Shown in pieces: positions 35,968 to 47,179 of a stretch of 64,000 nucleotides of DNA. The stretch covers positions 323,167 through 387,166 of the forward strand of contig CAJHNH020000235.1 of the NCBI GenBank assembly GCA_905116865.2. The letters run 5' to 3'. The notes below the pieces were generated by a model. The model was given only the letters and a program-made list of their open reading frames with translations, was not told the DNA's origin and ran no database searches. A program made the translations under genes and the position numbers. Source of the DNA: Candidula unifasciata (lineage: Eukaryota; Mollusca; Gastropoda; Stylommatophora; Geomitridae). Position 1 is the stretch's first letter. Every line of letters begins with the position of its first letter.

Positions 35968-36239
35968 GAATTGTGTTTTCTTCATACACTTCCCCTCCTA
36001 GAAGTAGCAGAAATTGCAAATCCAGAAGTTGGGGTGTTTGCCTGCAGCCTGGGTGTTCGTGTGTTCGAATCCCTACCTAGCATACATGTTGCTAAGAAAC
36101 ACATTGTGGTTAAGATCTGCCAGTGACAGCAGACAGACTGACTGACAGTGGACAGGTCAAACAGAAATCAATCAACGGACAGACAGGGAGACGCGCAAAG
36201 GATTATAAAGACAGGCAGACATATTATTGGACAAACATA

Positions 36240-36257
36240 TTCTCTCTCTCTCTCTCA

Positions 36258-36316
<59 letters not shown>
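36240..36316. repeat. CT/GT/GA compound microsatellite
   Basis: Short CT, then GT, then about 24 GA units. Confidence 0.95.
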
Positions 36317-36317
<1 letters not shown>

Positions 36318-36882
36318 AAATTTCTCTTACTCTCTGACTAGAATTCCCTCTCTTCCCTCCCAAATCTCTGTTTCAAGCAATCTATCTTTACCTCTACTTC
36401 TCCACCCCTTTCTTCTGCGCTCTATCTCTTTCTGTTTCTCCCTATACTCTCTTACTGTCTCTTATAAAATCACTCTCTCAGAATCGTTCTCTCAGCACAT
36501 CTTTTCCCCCTTTCTTTATATCGCAGTGTCTTTCCTTAAATCTCGCTTTCTGACAATTTCTGTCATCTTTCGCTCTTCCTTACTCTTTCTCTCTGTTTCT
36601 TAATCTCTTTGTGTTTATATTTTCTTTTCTACCTGCCTCTGTTATCTCCTTCACTATCCCTCTTGTTCTATCTTTCAATCTTTCTCTATAAAGTGAAGAC
36701 CTGATAATAAGAACTCACCTTGGAACTAAGAAATGATTCTTCTTATCATAATTTCTCTTATTCAGAGGAATTTCTGATTTCTGAATTCAAGCAAGAAAAA
36801 ATGACGGGCATAAACAAATTGTTCTTCACAACAGAAACTCGTTACACTAGGGATCGCCTTAAGGTTGCCTGCACTGTGTTTA

Positions 36883-36884
<2 letters not shown>

Positions 36885-36951
<67 letters not shown>

Positions 36952-36965
36952 GCACAAACACACAC
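36885..36965. repeat. CT/CA compound microsatellite
   Basis: (CT)n followed by (CA)n, directly before the tail of a SINE-B copy. Confidence 0.95.
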
Positions 36966-36971
36966 ACAGAG

Positions 36972-37200
36972 TCTCTTTTTTCTTCTTCGCGTTCACCGGC
37001 TGTAAACTCCGGCGGAAAGTTCTATTTGTTCGTCCACTTCTGGACTGCAGTCCTCATATTCCAGAACCTGAGTGTTGCGTGTGCATCCGTTTGACAGACC
37101 TGACTAATTTGTATGCAGACTGTTGGTTCCTTGCCTCTCAGACAGATGCACTCCGACTTCAAAGGGAGCTCCCAATTAGTCGACTCTAACGGCACGCTTC
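36972..37200 (-). mobile_element. SINE-B copy
   Basis: tttcttcttcgcgttcaccg, gtaaactccggcggaaagtt, gttcgtccacttctggactg, tgtatgcagactgttggttc, agtcgactctaacggcacgc. Confidence 0.88.
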
Positions 37201-38050
37201 TTTTTTCTAACCTGCCCCTCTGTCATTCTCTCTACCTCCACTAAAGCTTCCACACGTTCCCCCCTCTCTCCCCCTCCACCCCACCCCACCCCTCCCCAAA
37301 CCACAGACAGGCTCCACTCCCGTAACTCTTCTCTCACCTCCCCACAAACCTGCTGAAACAACAAATGCGCCACAGTTTCTTTGTTCCACGCATGATCTAA
37401 TTTGCGAAAGCTCGAATTAAGCAGATGAACTGCCATTGTCTGAAAGCGTGACCCGTCTGTCGTTTTGTGGACGGAAGAGGGCATACCAGACAAAAATGGA
37501 AGGCGAGCGTGCCCAAAAAGGGACACATACTTTTTCTTTTGCACTTCATCAGGGATGTTATTGGCAAGAGGAGAGAAGGTGGGGGTTTAAAAAAAAAGGG
37601 GTGGGGGAATAAGGTTTTATGCCTTATTCTTTTAGGTACTACCTGTTCATTAAAAAAGAATTATGACTAATGGGTCTCGCTTGGTGAAAAGATAGACAAC
37701 TAAACGAAAAGAACAATTAGTCAGCTTCACATTAGCCCAATTACAAACGACAAGTGAATGTTGCGATTCCCAAGGTGTTCACGACATGGAAGTGACAGCC
37801 ATTAAATCTAGCCACTCCAGCGAATGTCTCTTGAAAATCGCTTTAGTTTCACCCTGGGTACCTAAACACCTAGGGGACTGAACTGTCAACACAGTTTTCA
37901 TCTAAAACTTTCGAGTTACGGCCCTTCGCATTTATGGCCTAATATTTAGTCTTGGGCTACACGTGTGTCTCTTCAATCCATTGGCTAGACATCAACGTGG
38001 CTGCTGCTAAATACGTCAGTTAAGTGATTGTGTGTATTTGTGTTGTTTTG
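37201..38050. other. No gene recognised
   Basis: Pyrimidine-rich at 37205-37300. The rest is unremarkable. Confidence 0.45.
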
Positions 38051-38054
38051 TTTG

Positions 38055-38200
38055 ATTTATTATGTGCTGATGAAAGCTATGTAGCCGCAACGTTCACTTT
38101 TCGTGAAGCTCACTAATCTACTTTTCGTTCAGTTTTATATCTTTCTATAATAATGTTACGACTAGAAAGCCTTCGTCAGCACAATAAATGAACAGACATT
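38055..38200. repeat. Inverted pair of ctgaNga motif segments
   Basis: gtgctgatgaaagctatgta then gccgcaacgtt (plus, 38064-38094) and gtgctgacgaaggctttcta then gtcgtaaca (minus, 38182-38152). A related copy is at 48390-48425. Confidence 0.6.
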
Positions 38201-38224
38201 GTTACATTTACGAACAAAGAATAT

Positions 38225-38605
38225 ATCAGAGAAGTCATTAGCGTGCTTTAGATATTTTATCCAGGTTAAGCCGGTGTCTTGGAAACAAAGGGGTAGATAG
38301 ACTGGCTGGTTCTGCGTCATTTGGTAGTAAATTGATGCATGACAAACTAGATGTTGTAAGGCTCTTTTGGGAGAGAGTGAATAGTGCGGAGGCAGAAATA
38401 TACCACCAAGGTCTGGGGAGAATGGTTCAGCAAGTAGCGACTATGAAATCTGGCCGACGCTCAACACTCAGAGAAAAGGCAAGACGGATATTTAATCAGA
38501 CAGTTACTGGTGCTGTCAGAACTCTGCCCTTGCTGTTGAAGATGGGGATTGGGTGCTTATGCAAATGTCCTGAATTATATGGTGTAGATTATCAATTCAA
38601 CTTTC
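38225..38605 (+). pseudogene. LINE RNase H 3' fragment, family 1
   Basis: DKLDVVRLFWERVNSAEAEI, SGRRSTLREKARRIFNQTV and LLLKMGIGCLCKCPELYGV match the family-1 C-terminus. The catalytic N-terminal half is gone or frame-damaged. Confidence 0.78.
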
Positions 38606-38922
38606 AACATTTATCAAGAATACAAAACAAACACAAACCACTTAACTGATTTCCTTCCAAGAAGAATTCACATGTCTGCTGGCCAGTTGAAGCTTTGAGA
38701 CACCTGTGAATACCGGAAATAAATATTAGTCAGAGGGGTGAGTGTCAGTCAGTTCGTCCATCGGACTGTTAACTTGTCTTTGAGTTCATTTATTACCCAG
38801 TTATTGTATGGTCGGCGTTTGTTGTAAAAACGTTTTGTAATTCCGAAATACTCGATCGATTCTGCTGCAGACGATCTGACAGGGGATCGCGGTGATTTCG
38901 ACAAAGGTAAGTACAACCGGGA

Positions 38923-39185
38923 GTCGCCGTGGCGGAGCGGCTAAACGCTCGCGTACGAATCGGAAGGTCGTGGGTTCGCTACCAGGCGGAGCCGGACTTT
39001 TTTCCAAAATGACCTTGACTCCCAGGTCAACCCAGCCTTGAGTGGGTACCGGGAAGTAAAGGCGGCCGGCGTGATGCTGACCACATTACCCATCTTGTGC
39101 TGATTGGTTTATACAAATATAGGTCTAGCCCTATATGCCCTATACGTCTAAATGCGTGAAAAGGGGACCTTTACTTTTACTTACG
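38923..39185 (+). mobile_element. SINE-A copy
   Basis: gtggcggagcggctaaacgc, gtcgtgggttcgctaccagg, ccttgactcccaggtcaac, gggaagtaaaggcggccgg, gtctagccctatatgccc. A 14-bp deletion removes the ggtgcagtcccg piece. Confidence 0.9.
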
Positions 39186-39604
39186 AACAGCCGACCGTTT
39201 AGTTCTTCGTTTTTTTTTTCTCCCGGCGTATAGTATTCAGATGAGAAGGCTGCAGGACAAAGATGAAGTCTATGGTACGACGCATATCTTCACCTGTTCC
39301 ATACAACTTGGTTCACATTGCAAGGCCAGCCGGCCAAACCTAGGATCTCTCTCCTACATGTAGAGAGCATATCTGTAGCACTTGTATATTCAGTATTCTA
39401 TGGAGTCGGTCCACAGGGACAAAGTTGTGAATCCCCAGCATTGAATTTCTTGAACAAGGTTAACGAGCTGTGTCGAACTAATAAAAGAAAAATTGCACCC
39501 TTTTGCATGTTTACATACACTCATATTATGAATTTTGATATTTAAACATAATCAAAATATGTTCTTGAATTTAAAAAAAAAACGAAAATTATGTCCACAT
39601 ATAA

Positions 39605-39830
39605 AATGAATGAATGAATTTCTACCCCACCAGGACATCACACAAGCGATAAACACCCGATGACACAAAGTGCCACCATGTGGATGAGGATCACCGTGGA
39701 GAGGTCCCAGAAACCGCGTTCAGACAATTGGCCATATTTATGGCCTGCCTATATTGCGACCCCTGGCAAAAGCCAGAGTGGGGCTTCAAATAACAAAAAA
39801 TTACGTCCTAAAAAGGACGTAAGGATATAA
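39605..39830. repeat. Repeat F copy, inverted
   Basis: Reverse complement of 10300-10505: ctaccccaccaggacatcac, gataaacacccgatgacaca, ggagaggtcccagaaaccgc, acgtcctaaaaaggacgt. Confidence 0.88.
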
Positions 39831-39849
39831 CTTTCCACATATAAAACTG

Positions 39850-40490
39850 GCTGTCACGCAAAAATAACAATAAATAATGAAGAAATTGAAAATGTCACAA
39901 ATTTTGAATATCTAGGCTCTATAATAAACAGCAATGTTCGACAGAAATTAAAAGGAGGGTGGCCTTAGCAAAGCAACAGCCTTAAAAGTCTATGGTTAAG
40001 CACCAGCAAGGAGATCAAGATTAGAATTTTGAGAGCATGAATCTTCCCTGTAGCAACATACGGATGTGAGTCGTGGACTATCTCTCAGTCCTTGAGAAAG
40101 AGAATAGGGGCTTTTGAGCTGAAATGCTATAGAAAGATTCTCATAATATCTTGGACAAAGAAGAGGAGAGGAGAAATACTGACATCTTGAAAGATCTGAA
40201 CATCAAGGAAGATTGGCTAATGAACAGCATCCTGTCTCAGAAGCTGAAATACTTTGGTCAAATCAAGCGCGACGACGGATTGGAAAAAATGATGGCAGAA
40301 GGCATGGTACCAGGAAGGAGGGGCAGGGGCCGACCGATACGAAGATGGGCACATGATATAAGTGACTCCTTGAGTATGAAAGTACATGAGGCGGGAAACT
40401 AGCGAGAAACCGAGTTTCTTTCAGGCAGACTGTGATGAGAGCGACGTTCTGCAAAGGACCTGCTACATGATGATGATGATGATGATGATG
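39850..40490 (+). pseudogene. LINE reverse-transcriptase 3' part (KLKYFGH family) with GAT tail
   Basis: Fragments in shifting frames: NFEYLGSIINSNVRQKL, VATYGCESWTISQSLRKRI, GAFELKCYRKIL, then open DLNIKEDWLMNSILSQKLKY, FGQIKRDDGLEKMMAEGMV, PGRRGRGRPIRRWAHDISD. It ends (gat)n at 40467. This is the most complete copy of the family that gave rise to the 75-bp array, including the region just upstream of the amplified segment. Confidence 0.85.
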
Positions 40491-41225
40491 AAGCGTGTTA
40501 TCATAGCAATCCATGATGGATAATTCATTCTGCCACATTTGACCATGTTTCGTTCCTTTTTTTTTCAACGTAATAATGACATTAAAACGGGTTTCAAGTG
40601 AAGCCTCCTCGCAATTCTTTAAGTGCGCAATGAAAAAAAAGAAGTTGGTGGCGCTGGAGCACGCATGACAACATGAAAAAACATGAGGGTAATAAAGACC
40701 AGGGAAGTGAATGTTGGACAATTTGGCATCCTGACATGGGAAAACAACATCAACAGATGGACAAACTGGGCTGTCCCAGAAGCGAGAGATCAAACGATGC
40801 ATAGTAAACATTCTTCGCTGCTATCGATTAATTAAAAGATAAGAAGAGAGCAAACGTGGAAGAGGGAATTGACGGTTGGGAGGGAGGAAATCAACAGTGG
40901 TCCTTAGCCGCACAAGACTGCAGAGCACATTTGTAGCCGTTAGGTTTGACCGAATTATAACGTTTCTGTAGGTTGAACAGGGTGTCTGGGATCTGCCTTG
41001 TTAATCTGCCTTGTTGATCTGCCTTGTTGATATGACTTGCAGACTGAGATGTTTTTAAATGAGAAGATGTTACCGTAAACCTTCAAACAGCATCTCGGAG
41101 GGGTGATTGATCGAACGATGATCTCAGAAAGAATTGCAGAAAGAACGATGAAGTGAGGAGAAGATGGTTGGGGGGGGCGGGGGGGAATTTGATGAAGGAG
41201 CGGCAGCAGAAGCAGCTGCAACTGG
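40491..41225. other. No gene recognised
   Basis: Unrecognised sequence with a poly-G rich patch at 41169-41185. Confidence 0.4.
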
Positions 41226-41423
41226 AATGGATCAAGAAGAAGCGGAAGACGATGCTGACGATGACGATGATATTGATGATGATGATGACGATGATGATGA
41301 AGTTGCAGGGAGAAGGAAGAAGCTGATGAAGAAAGAATAGAGAAGAAAAAAATAGTAGAAGAGGATGAAGAAAATACAGGTGATGGTCATGATGAGCAAG
41401 GAGAATGAAAAAGCAGAAGTTCT

Positions 41424-42532
41424 ATGCAGAGGGAAGAGGTTCTATGGAGAGGGAAGAGGTTCTATGGAGAGGGAAGAGGTTCTATGGAGAGGGAAGAGGT
41501 TCTATGGAGAGGGAAGAGGTTCTATGGAGAGGGAAGAGGTTCTATGGAGAGGGAAGAGGTTCTATGGAGAGGGAAGAAGTTCTATGGAGAGGGAAGAAGT
41601 TCTATGGAGAGGGAAGAGGTTCTATGCAGAGGGAAGAGGTTCTACAGAGAGGAAAAAGGTTCTATGGAGAGGGATGACGTTCTATGGAGAGAGATGATGT
41701 TCTATGGAGAGGGATGATGTTCTATGGAGAGGGATAATGTTCTATGGAGAGGGAAGAAGTTCTATGGAGAGGGAAGAAGTTCTATGGAGAGGAAAGAGGT
41801 TCTATGGAGAGGAAAGAGGTTCTATGGAGAGGGATGATGTTCTATGGAGAGGGAAGAGGTTCTATAGAGAGGGTAGAAGTTTATGGAGAGGAAAGAAGTT
41901 CTATGGAGAGGGTAGAAGTTCTATGGAGAGGGTAGAAGTTCTATGGAGAGGGTAGAAGTTCTATGGAGAGGGTAGAAGTTCTATGGAGAGGGTAGACGTT
42001 CTATGGAGAGGAAAGAGGTTCTATGGAGAGGGAAGAAGTTCTATGGAGAGGGATGAAGTTCTATGGAGAGGGAAGAAGTTCTATGGAGAGGGAAGAAGTT
42101 CTATGGAGAGGGTAGAAGTTCTATGGAGAGGAAAGAAGTTCTATGGAGAGGGATGATGTTCTATGGAGAGGGTAGAAGTTCTATGGAGAGGAAAGAAGTT
42201 CTATGGAGAGGGAAGAAGTTATATGGAGAGGAAAGAAGTTCTATGGAGAGGGTAGAAGTTCTATGGAGAGGGAAGAAGTTCTATGGAGAGGAGAGAAGTT
42301 CAATGGAGAGGGAAGAAGTTCTATGGAGAGGAAAGAAGTTCTATGGAGAGGGATGATGTTCTTTGGAGAGGGAAGAAGTTCTATGGAGAGGGTAGAAGTT
42401 CTATGGAGAGGGAAGAGGTTCTATGGAGAGGAATGAAGTTCTATGGAGAGGGAAGAAGTTCTATGGAGAGGAAACAAGTTCTATGGAGAGGGAAGAAGTT
42501 CTATGGAGAGGGAAGAAGTTCTATGGAGAGGG
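41424..42532. repeat. 20-bp minisatellite, about 55 copies
   Basis: Unit gttctatggagagggaagaa with g/a, tgatg and gtaga variants. Since 20 is not a multiple of three, all three plus frames encode the same 20-residue periodic peptide (MEREEVLWRGKRFYGEG...). Confidence 0.97.
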
Positions 42533-42610
42533 TTGACAATAGGGCACTTTGCTTTCAGTTCGGTAATCGGCAATCTACCAGACCGAGGGGTTTTGTTTTC
42601 AACTATATTG

Positions 42611-42612
<2 letters not shown>

Positions 42613-42687
<75 letters not shown>
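42613..42687. repeat. CT microsatellite
   Basis: About 37 CT units. Confidence 0.98.
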
Positions 42688-42689
<2 letters not shown>

Positions 42690-43089
42690 ATATATGTCCA
42701 GCAAATGTCTTTAGACACGGCTCGCAAATCCGCCCAAGCGTAAATACACGACCCTATCAACATTACTCTGAGTAGAACGGACACAGGTATGACCATTATA
42801 GGACCGGGGACATCAATTTAATCTGTTGACCAGTCCTGATGGACACTAAACAAGAAACGCCACAAGCATTTAGGGGCTGTCCAGTCTTGGTCTCACAGGG
42901 ATAATAATCAGTGGGTGGTCGTTTCTGACCAGGCACCGTGACAAATCGTTGTCTGAAAGGGAAACTTGTGGCAGGACTACACGTTTTTGCCATAAACTCT
43001 CTGTGTGTGTGGTAATACTGAATAGCCACTGTTTTGTCTGTCTCTTTATCTACCGACCTATCTAATCTTATATATCCGTCCATCCAGCC

Positions 43090-43372
<283 letters not shown>

Positions 43373-43439
43373 TACCTATCCATCATCCATCTATCGAAGG
43401 AAAATGGTTGTTCTGGTCTAGCCCTATATGCCATTACAT

Positions 43440-43560
43440 CTACAGGCACAAAAACTTTTTTTTTTTTACAATTTAGGCTGGGCTGACCTAGAAGCTGTCA
43501 TTTTTATAAGGGGCCAAAAATCTGTCCAATGACTTCCGGGTCGCCAGGACGCAAAACTAC
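43440..43560 (-). mobile_element. SINE-A fragment
   Basis: acaatttaggctgggctgac and ctagaagctgtcatttttat match SINE-A in reverse, ending in tgacttccgggtcgccagga. Confidence 0.5.
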
Positions 43561-43589
43561 CGCAGTCCCCTTTTGTTTCCGGTAAATAC

Positions 43590-43885
43590 CTTCTTAAAAG
43601 ATTTGAACATCAAGGAAGATTGGCTAATAGACAGCATCCTGTCTCGGAAGCTGAAATATTTTGGTCATATCAAGCGCCACGACGGATTGGAAAAAATTAT
43701 AGCAGAAGGCATGGTACCAGGAAGGAGGGGCAGGGGCCGACCGACACGAAGATGGGCACAGAATATAAGGGACTCCTTGAGTATGAAAGTACATGAGGTG
43801 GGAGAACTGGCGAAAGACCGAGTTTCTTTCAGGCAGACTGTGATGAGAGTGACGTTTTGCGAATGACCTGCTACATGATGATGAT
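43590..43885 (+). pseudogene. LINE 3' end (KLKYFGH family)
   Basis: Open for about 97 codons: LKDLNIKEDWLIDSILSRK, LKYFGHIKRHDGLEKIIAEG, MVPGRRGRGRPTRRWAQN, SLSMKVHEVGELAKDRVSF. Ends in gatgatgatgg. Closest match in this window to the 25-residue unit of the intronic array. Confidence 0.85.
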
Positions 43886-44046
43886 GGCATACTATCATTT
43901 CTGACGCAGTTTTATAGTTTTCCCTGACATGAGCCAAACTCTCATCTCTCTTAGTCTCGCGAGCTTACTTAATTTATAATTGCTTTATGTTTAGAAGACA
44001 ACTATCGTGTCAAAGATGAGCGTCTGAAAAAGCCGAAAGTAATACG

Positions 44047-44265
44047 GGCCGGAGAGTCGCCGTGGCGTAGCGTGCGGATCGGAAGGTCGTGGGTTCGCTC
44101 CCGAGCGGAAACTGACTTTTTTTTCTTCAAAAATGACCTTTACTCCCAGGTCGACCCCCCCCCCCCCCCCTCACCCCATCTTGAGTGGGTACAGGGTGCA
44201 GTCCCGGGAAGTAAAGGCGGCTGGCGTGATGCTGACCACATCACCCATCTTGTGCTGATGGGTCT
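44047..44265 (+). mobile_element. SINE-A copy, interrupted by a LINE
   Basis: gagtcgccgtggcgtagcgt (box A shortened), gtcgtgggttcgctcccg, then an expanded C tract (44155-44170), gggaagtaaaggcggctgg, and stops at gctgatgggtct where the RNase H fragment begins. Confidence 0.82.
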
Positions 44266-44269
44266 TTGA

Positions 44270-44822
44270 TTTGATTCAAGAACCGACATCACAGCACTCG
44301 GGGCATTCCCATAAGCGCTCCGTCCCCATCTTCAGCAGCCAGCGAAGAGTTCCGATACTAAGGGTGCCTGTAGCATCCTGATTAAGCGTCTGTCTTGCCT
44401 TTCCTCTGAGCCTCAAGCATTTGCCAGAACCTCTCGTCACCCTCAACTGCATCAATCTCACTAGACTGTGGTGATCCATCTGCTCCTCCGCATTGTACAT
44501 GCTCACCCACAAGGCACTAACCACGTCTGCCCTATCATGTATCAGTATTCCACCAAGTTGTGCAGAGCCAGCCAGTCTGTCCGCCTGTTCATTTCCCAAC
44601 ATTCCGGCGTGCCTTGGTGAAAAAATCCAGACAATACTCCTCACCCGTGTCCTCCGCAGCGAAACATGCCACTCTGCACGAAGCATACCTGTTCTGATCT
44701 TCCTCAGCATGCTTTCTGAATCAGTTACAATCACGTTGTGTGTGTGAGTCGTGTTCTCTAACCAGCGGAAAGCTGCAGTGGCCGCCCCCACCTCCATTCT
44801 TGAGCTGGATGTTGTGGTTGAT
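44270..44822 (-). pseudogene. LINE RNase H domain, family 1, best preserved copy
   Basis: An open frame of more than 173 codons on minus. SSSRMEVGAATAAFRWLEN has the catalytic Glu; NVIVTDSESMLRKIRTGM the Asp; WIFSPRHAGMLGNEQADRLA the His region and final Asp of RNase HI. It continues through LVRLMQLRVTRGSGK and LRWLLKMGTERLWECPECC, ending DVGS and stop. RNase H degrades the RNA strand of the RNA-DNA hybrid in LINE replication. The reverse transcriptase, endonuclease and first catalytic Asp are missing, so it is a 5'-truncated insertion. Flanks tgatgggtcttt and tgattggtcttt look like an 11-of-12 target duplication. Confidence 0.86.
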
Positions 44823-44834
44823 TGGTCTTTAAAA

Positions 44835-45100
44835 AAAGATAGCGCTACATTGGATACATCCTGAGAAGAAACCAGCAGAGAATCACCAAACAGGCATTAC
44901 AATAGGAAATAAATGGATTAAGGAGGTGAGGGTGGCCAAAAGAAACCCTAAGTCGAATGTTGATGAGAGAGGCCAAAGCTGCTGAACTTGATTCCATCCA
45001 TGATATTTAACTGATTGTACAGGATAAAACGGAATGGAAGAATAGACTGGGAGACCTGTGTGACATAAACTGGCACAATAGGATCATGATTCAAATGAAT
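44835..45100 (+). pseudogene. LINE reverse-transcriptase C-terminal fragment
   Basis: RNQQRITKQAL, then GWPKETLSRMLMREAKAAEL, DSIHDI, LIVQDKTEWKNRLGDLCDI with stops between. The layout is like the end of 62695-63215 (GRPKETLRR...). Confidence 0.68.
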
Positions 45101-45164
45101 ATAAGTGAGTTGTGTATACTTCTGGCGGTCACACTTACAACAAACAAACAAAATGGAACAAAAG

Positions 45165-45430
45165 GTAAAGGAAAAGTCGGGAGATGTGAACCAGCGTCAT
45201 TGCACACGGTTATAAACCATAAGTGCTCTGCCACCAGTACGGACAGATGATAGGAAAATGGACGCATGTGTCGCCGTCAACACGTAACTCTGTAGCTACA
45301 GCGAAATTCCTCCATTTACCCCAGAGAAACCGCATGGTTTCGAACATCGGCCATGGGCTGCAGCATGTCGCGGCTAGATTTGAAAGCGAGTCTCCTATCG
45401 ACGGCGCTAACACGGCCCCATGGAACAAAA
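45165..45430 (-). mobile_element. SINE-E copy
   Basis: gatgtgaaccagcgtcattg, aaccataagtgctctgccac, gtaactctgtagctacagcg and gggctgcagcatgtcgcgg. On minus its 5' end carries a tRNA-like box (gttcgaaaccatgcgg). Confidence 0.75.
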
Positions 45431-45822
45431 GAGAAACAATTCATTCGTTCATTGTCAGTACCGAAAATGTTCTTAAGGACATCTTTTACGGTGAATTAAA
45501 GACGGGAAGAAGATATCGAGGCCGACCTCTACTACTGTATAAAGATGTGTGCAAGCGGGACATGAATGATACAGGTATTGCGGTGGACTCATGGTAACAA
45601 AATGCCACGGACCGTGTTGTGTGGAGAGGGCGCATAAGGAAGGGAATGAGACTGAAGGAAGAACTGATTGCAGAAAGGATGAGAGCTGAGCGTCTGAAAA
45701 CAAACGGATTAAACACAAATGTTAACAACAATGGCCCTGAAATCCCATGCTATCATTGTGGAAGACTTTTCTTGACACAGGCGGGTCTTGCTAGTCACAC
45801 TCGCCATCGCCATGGGCTGTGA
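45425..45822 (+). pseudogene. LINE C-terminus with C2H2 zinc finger
   Basis: VLKDIFYGELKTGRRYRGRP, LLLYKDVCKRDMND, a stop at 45597, then RVVWRGRIRKGMRLKEELIA and IPCYHCGRLFLTQAGLASHT then RHRHGL. The CxxC...H...H finger at the extreme C-terminus is typical of a LINE clade whose proteins end in ..GRPxLRYKDVCKRD..C2H2. Without the one stop it would be open for about 130 codons. Confidence 0.78.
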
Positions 45823-46268
45823 GTCTCATGCCTCCTCATAGCCCAATATAACACTATCGTCTGGAAAGACGGAAAGGTGCCAGTCAATCAAATCAGTCAT
45901 TACCAGAAATTGTATCATTTATCGAGAAAAAATACACGGAACTGTGAAGAGAACAAATCAACAGTAAACATCCACAAGGCCCCCAACATAAAACATTATA
46001 CCGTTTAACACCATTTTACCATTTAAGAACAGGACACTACAGAATTAACTACCACAAGCATAAAATGAAGACTGTAAGTCCCCATAGTGTGCCTGTCAAA
46101 CAGGGCCACAAACACCTCCCCACATTCTGCAGACCTGCCCACTCTACCTACAACTTTCAAAAAAGGACACCTGGCCTCAAGAGCAAAGTATGCAGAGCAA
46201 GCTTTGGGGAACCAGGAAGGACCTGAAGCTAACATGCAAGTTCATAGAGGCAGCCCATCTGACGATTT

Positions 46269-46289
46269 GGGGGGGGGGGGGGGGGGGGG
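46269..46289. repeat. Poly-G tract
   Basis: 21 uninterrupted G just upstream of the RNase H fragment. Confidence 0.95.
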
Positions 46290-46329
46290 TGATTATGCTT
46301 TCACTAGACAATTTTATATTCAGTACTCT

Positions 46330-46690
46330 TTGTCGAGGTGGTGCTGCGATGAGCTATATGCCGGTGTGTTGGGAAATGAGAAGACAGAAAGACTGGCCGA
46401 TTCTGCACCACTTAGTGGTGAACTGATGTATGACAAGCTAGGTGTTGTCACGGCCCTTTGGAAGCGAGTGAACAGTGCGGGAGCGCAGATAGATCACCAC
46501 GGTCTGAGGAGAATGGCGCTGCGAGGAGTTACCAGGGAATCTGGCCGACGATCAACACTCAGGGGAAAGGCACAATCAGAGAGTTTCTAGTACAATCGGA
46601 ATGGAAACTTTTCGCTTGCTGCCGAAGATGGAGACGGAGCGCTTTTCTGAGTGTCCCGAGCGCTATGATGTCGATTCTTGATTCAACATT
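46330..46690 (+). pseudogene. LINE RNase H 3' fragment, family 1
   Basis: YAGVLGNEKTERLADSAPLS, MYDKLGVVTALWKRVNSAG, ALRGVTRESGRRSTLRGKA, and ends cgattcttgattcaaca. The final catalytic Asp of GNEQAD is replaced (GNEKTE). Confidence 0.8.
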
Positions 46691-46854
46691 AGTCGGGTTT
46701 TCCCACTCTTGCTGCGTTTCTGTGTCAGTGCATATCAAATAAAACGTCTCTAACTGTCGCATTTGAAAAAAATGGTGAACAAATAATTAGTCCCGGAACA
46801 ATCCAGAAACATGCGTGCGCAGTAAACGCATATTTCAGTTGCTATAGGCGCAAG

Positions 46855-46945
46855 TAGTTTGCCATTGCTCTGCTTTTTGATACCACTGTCATAACTTTGG
46901 ACGGTCTGTTGTCAAATCTTCTGTAGCCAAGATCGAAGCGTGCAC
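46855..46945 (-). mobile_element. SINE-C fragment
   Basis: caagtagtttgccattgctc and tttttgataccactgtcat, with the rest scrambled. Confidence 0.55.
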
Positions 46946-47179
46946 TCAGTCATTATGAATCACGTTCGCAACGCCTAAACCACATAGTTCTCATTTGTAA
47001 AGTGCTGTGTAATTAATTAAACTTTAATTTATTTACCACCTGGGCGCTCTGATTCACAGACTTGATTTATTGTAATCTGTGCGCTGTTGTTGCTATGCCA
47101 GTTCTTCTGAGATGTCCACACTGATTGTCTCTTGTTGACTTCGATAAGCGTCAGAAATATTTTATGAATGTTTTGATCG

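Noticed and set aside
37176..37544. 122-codon minus frame
   Set aside because: Overlaps the edge of a SINE-B copy and a pyrimidine-rich tract; no domain or conservation clue.
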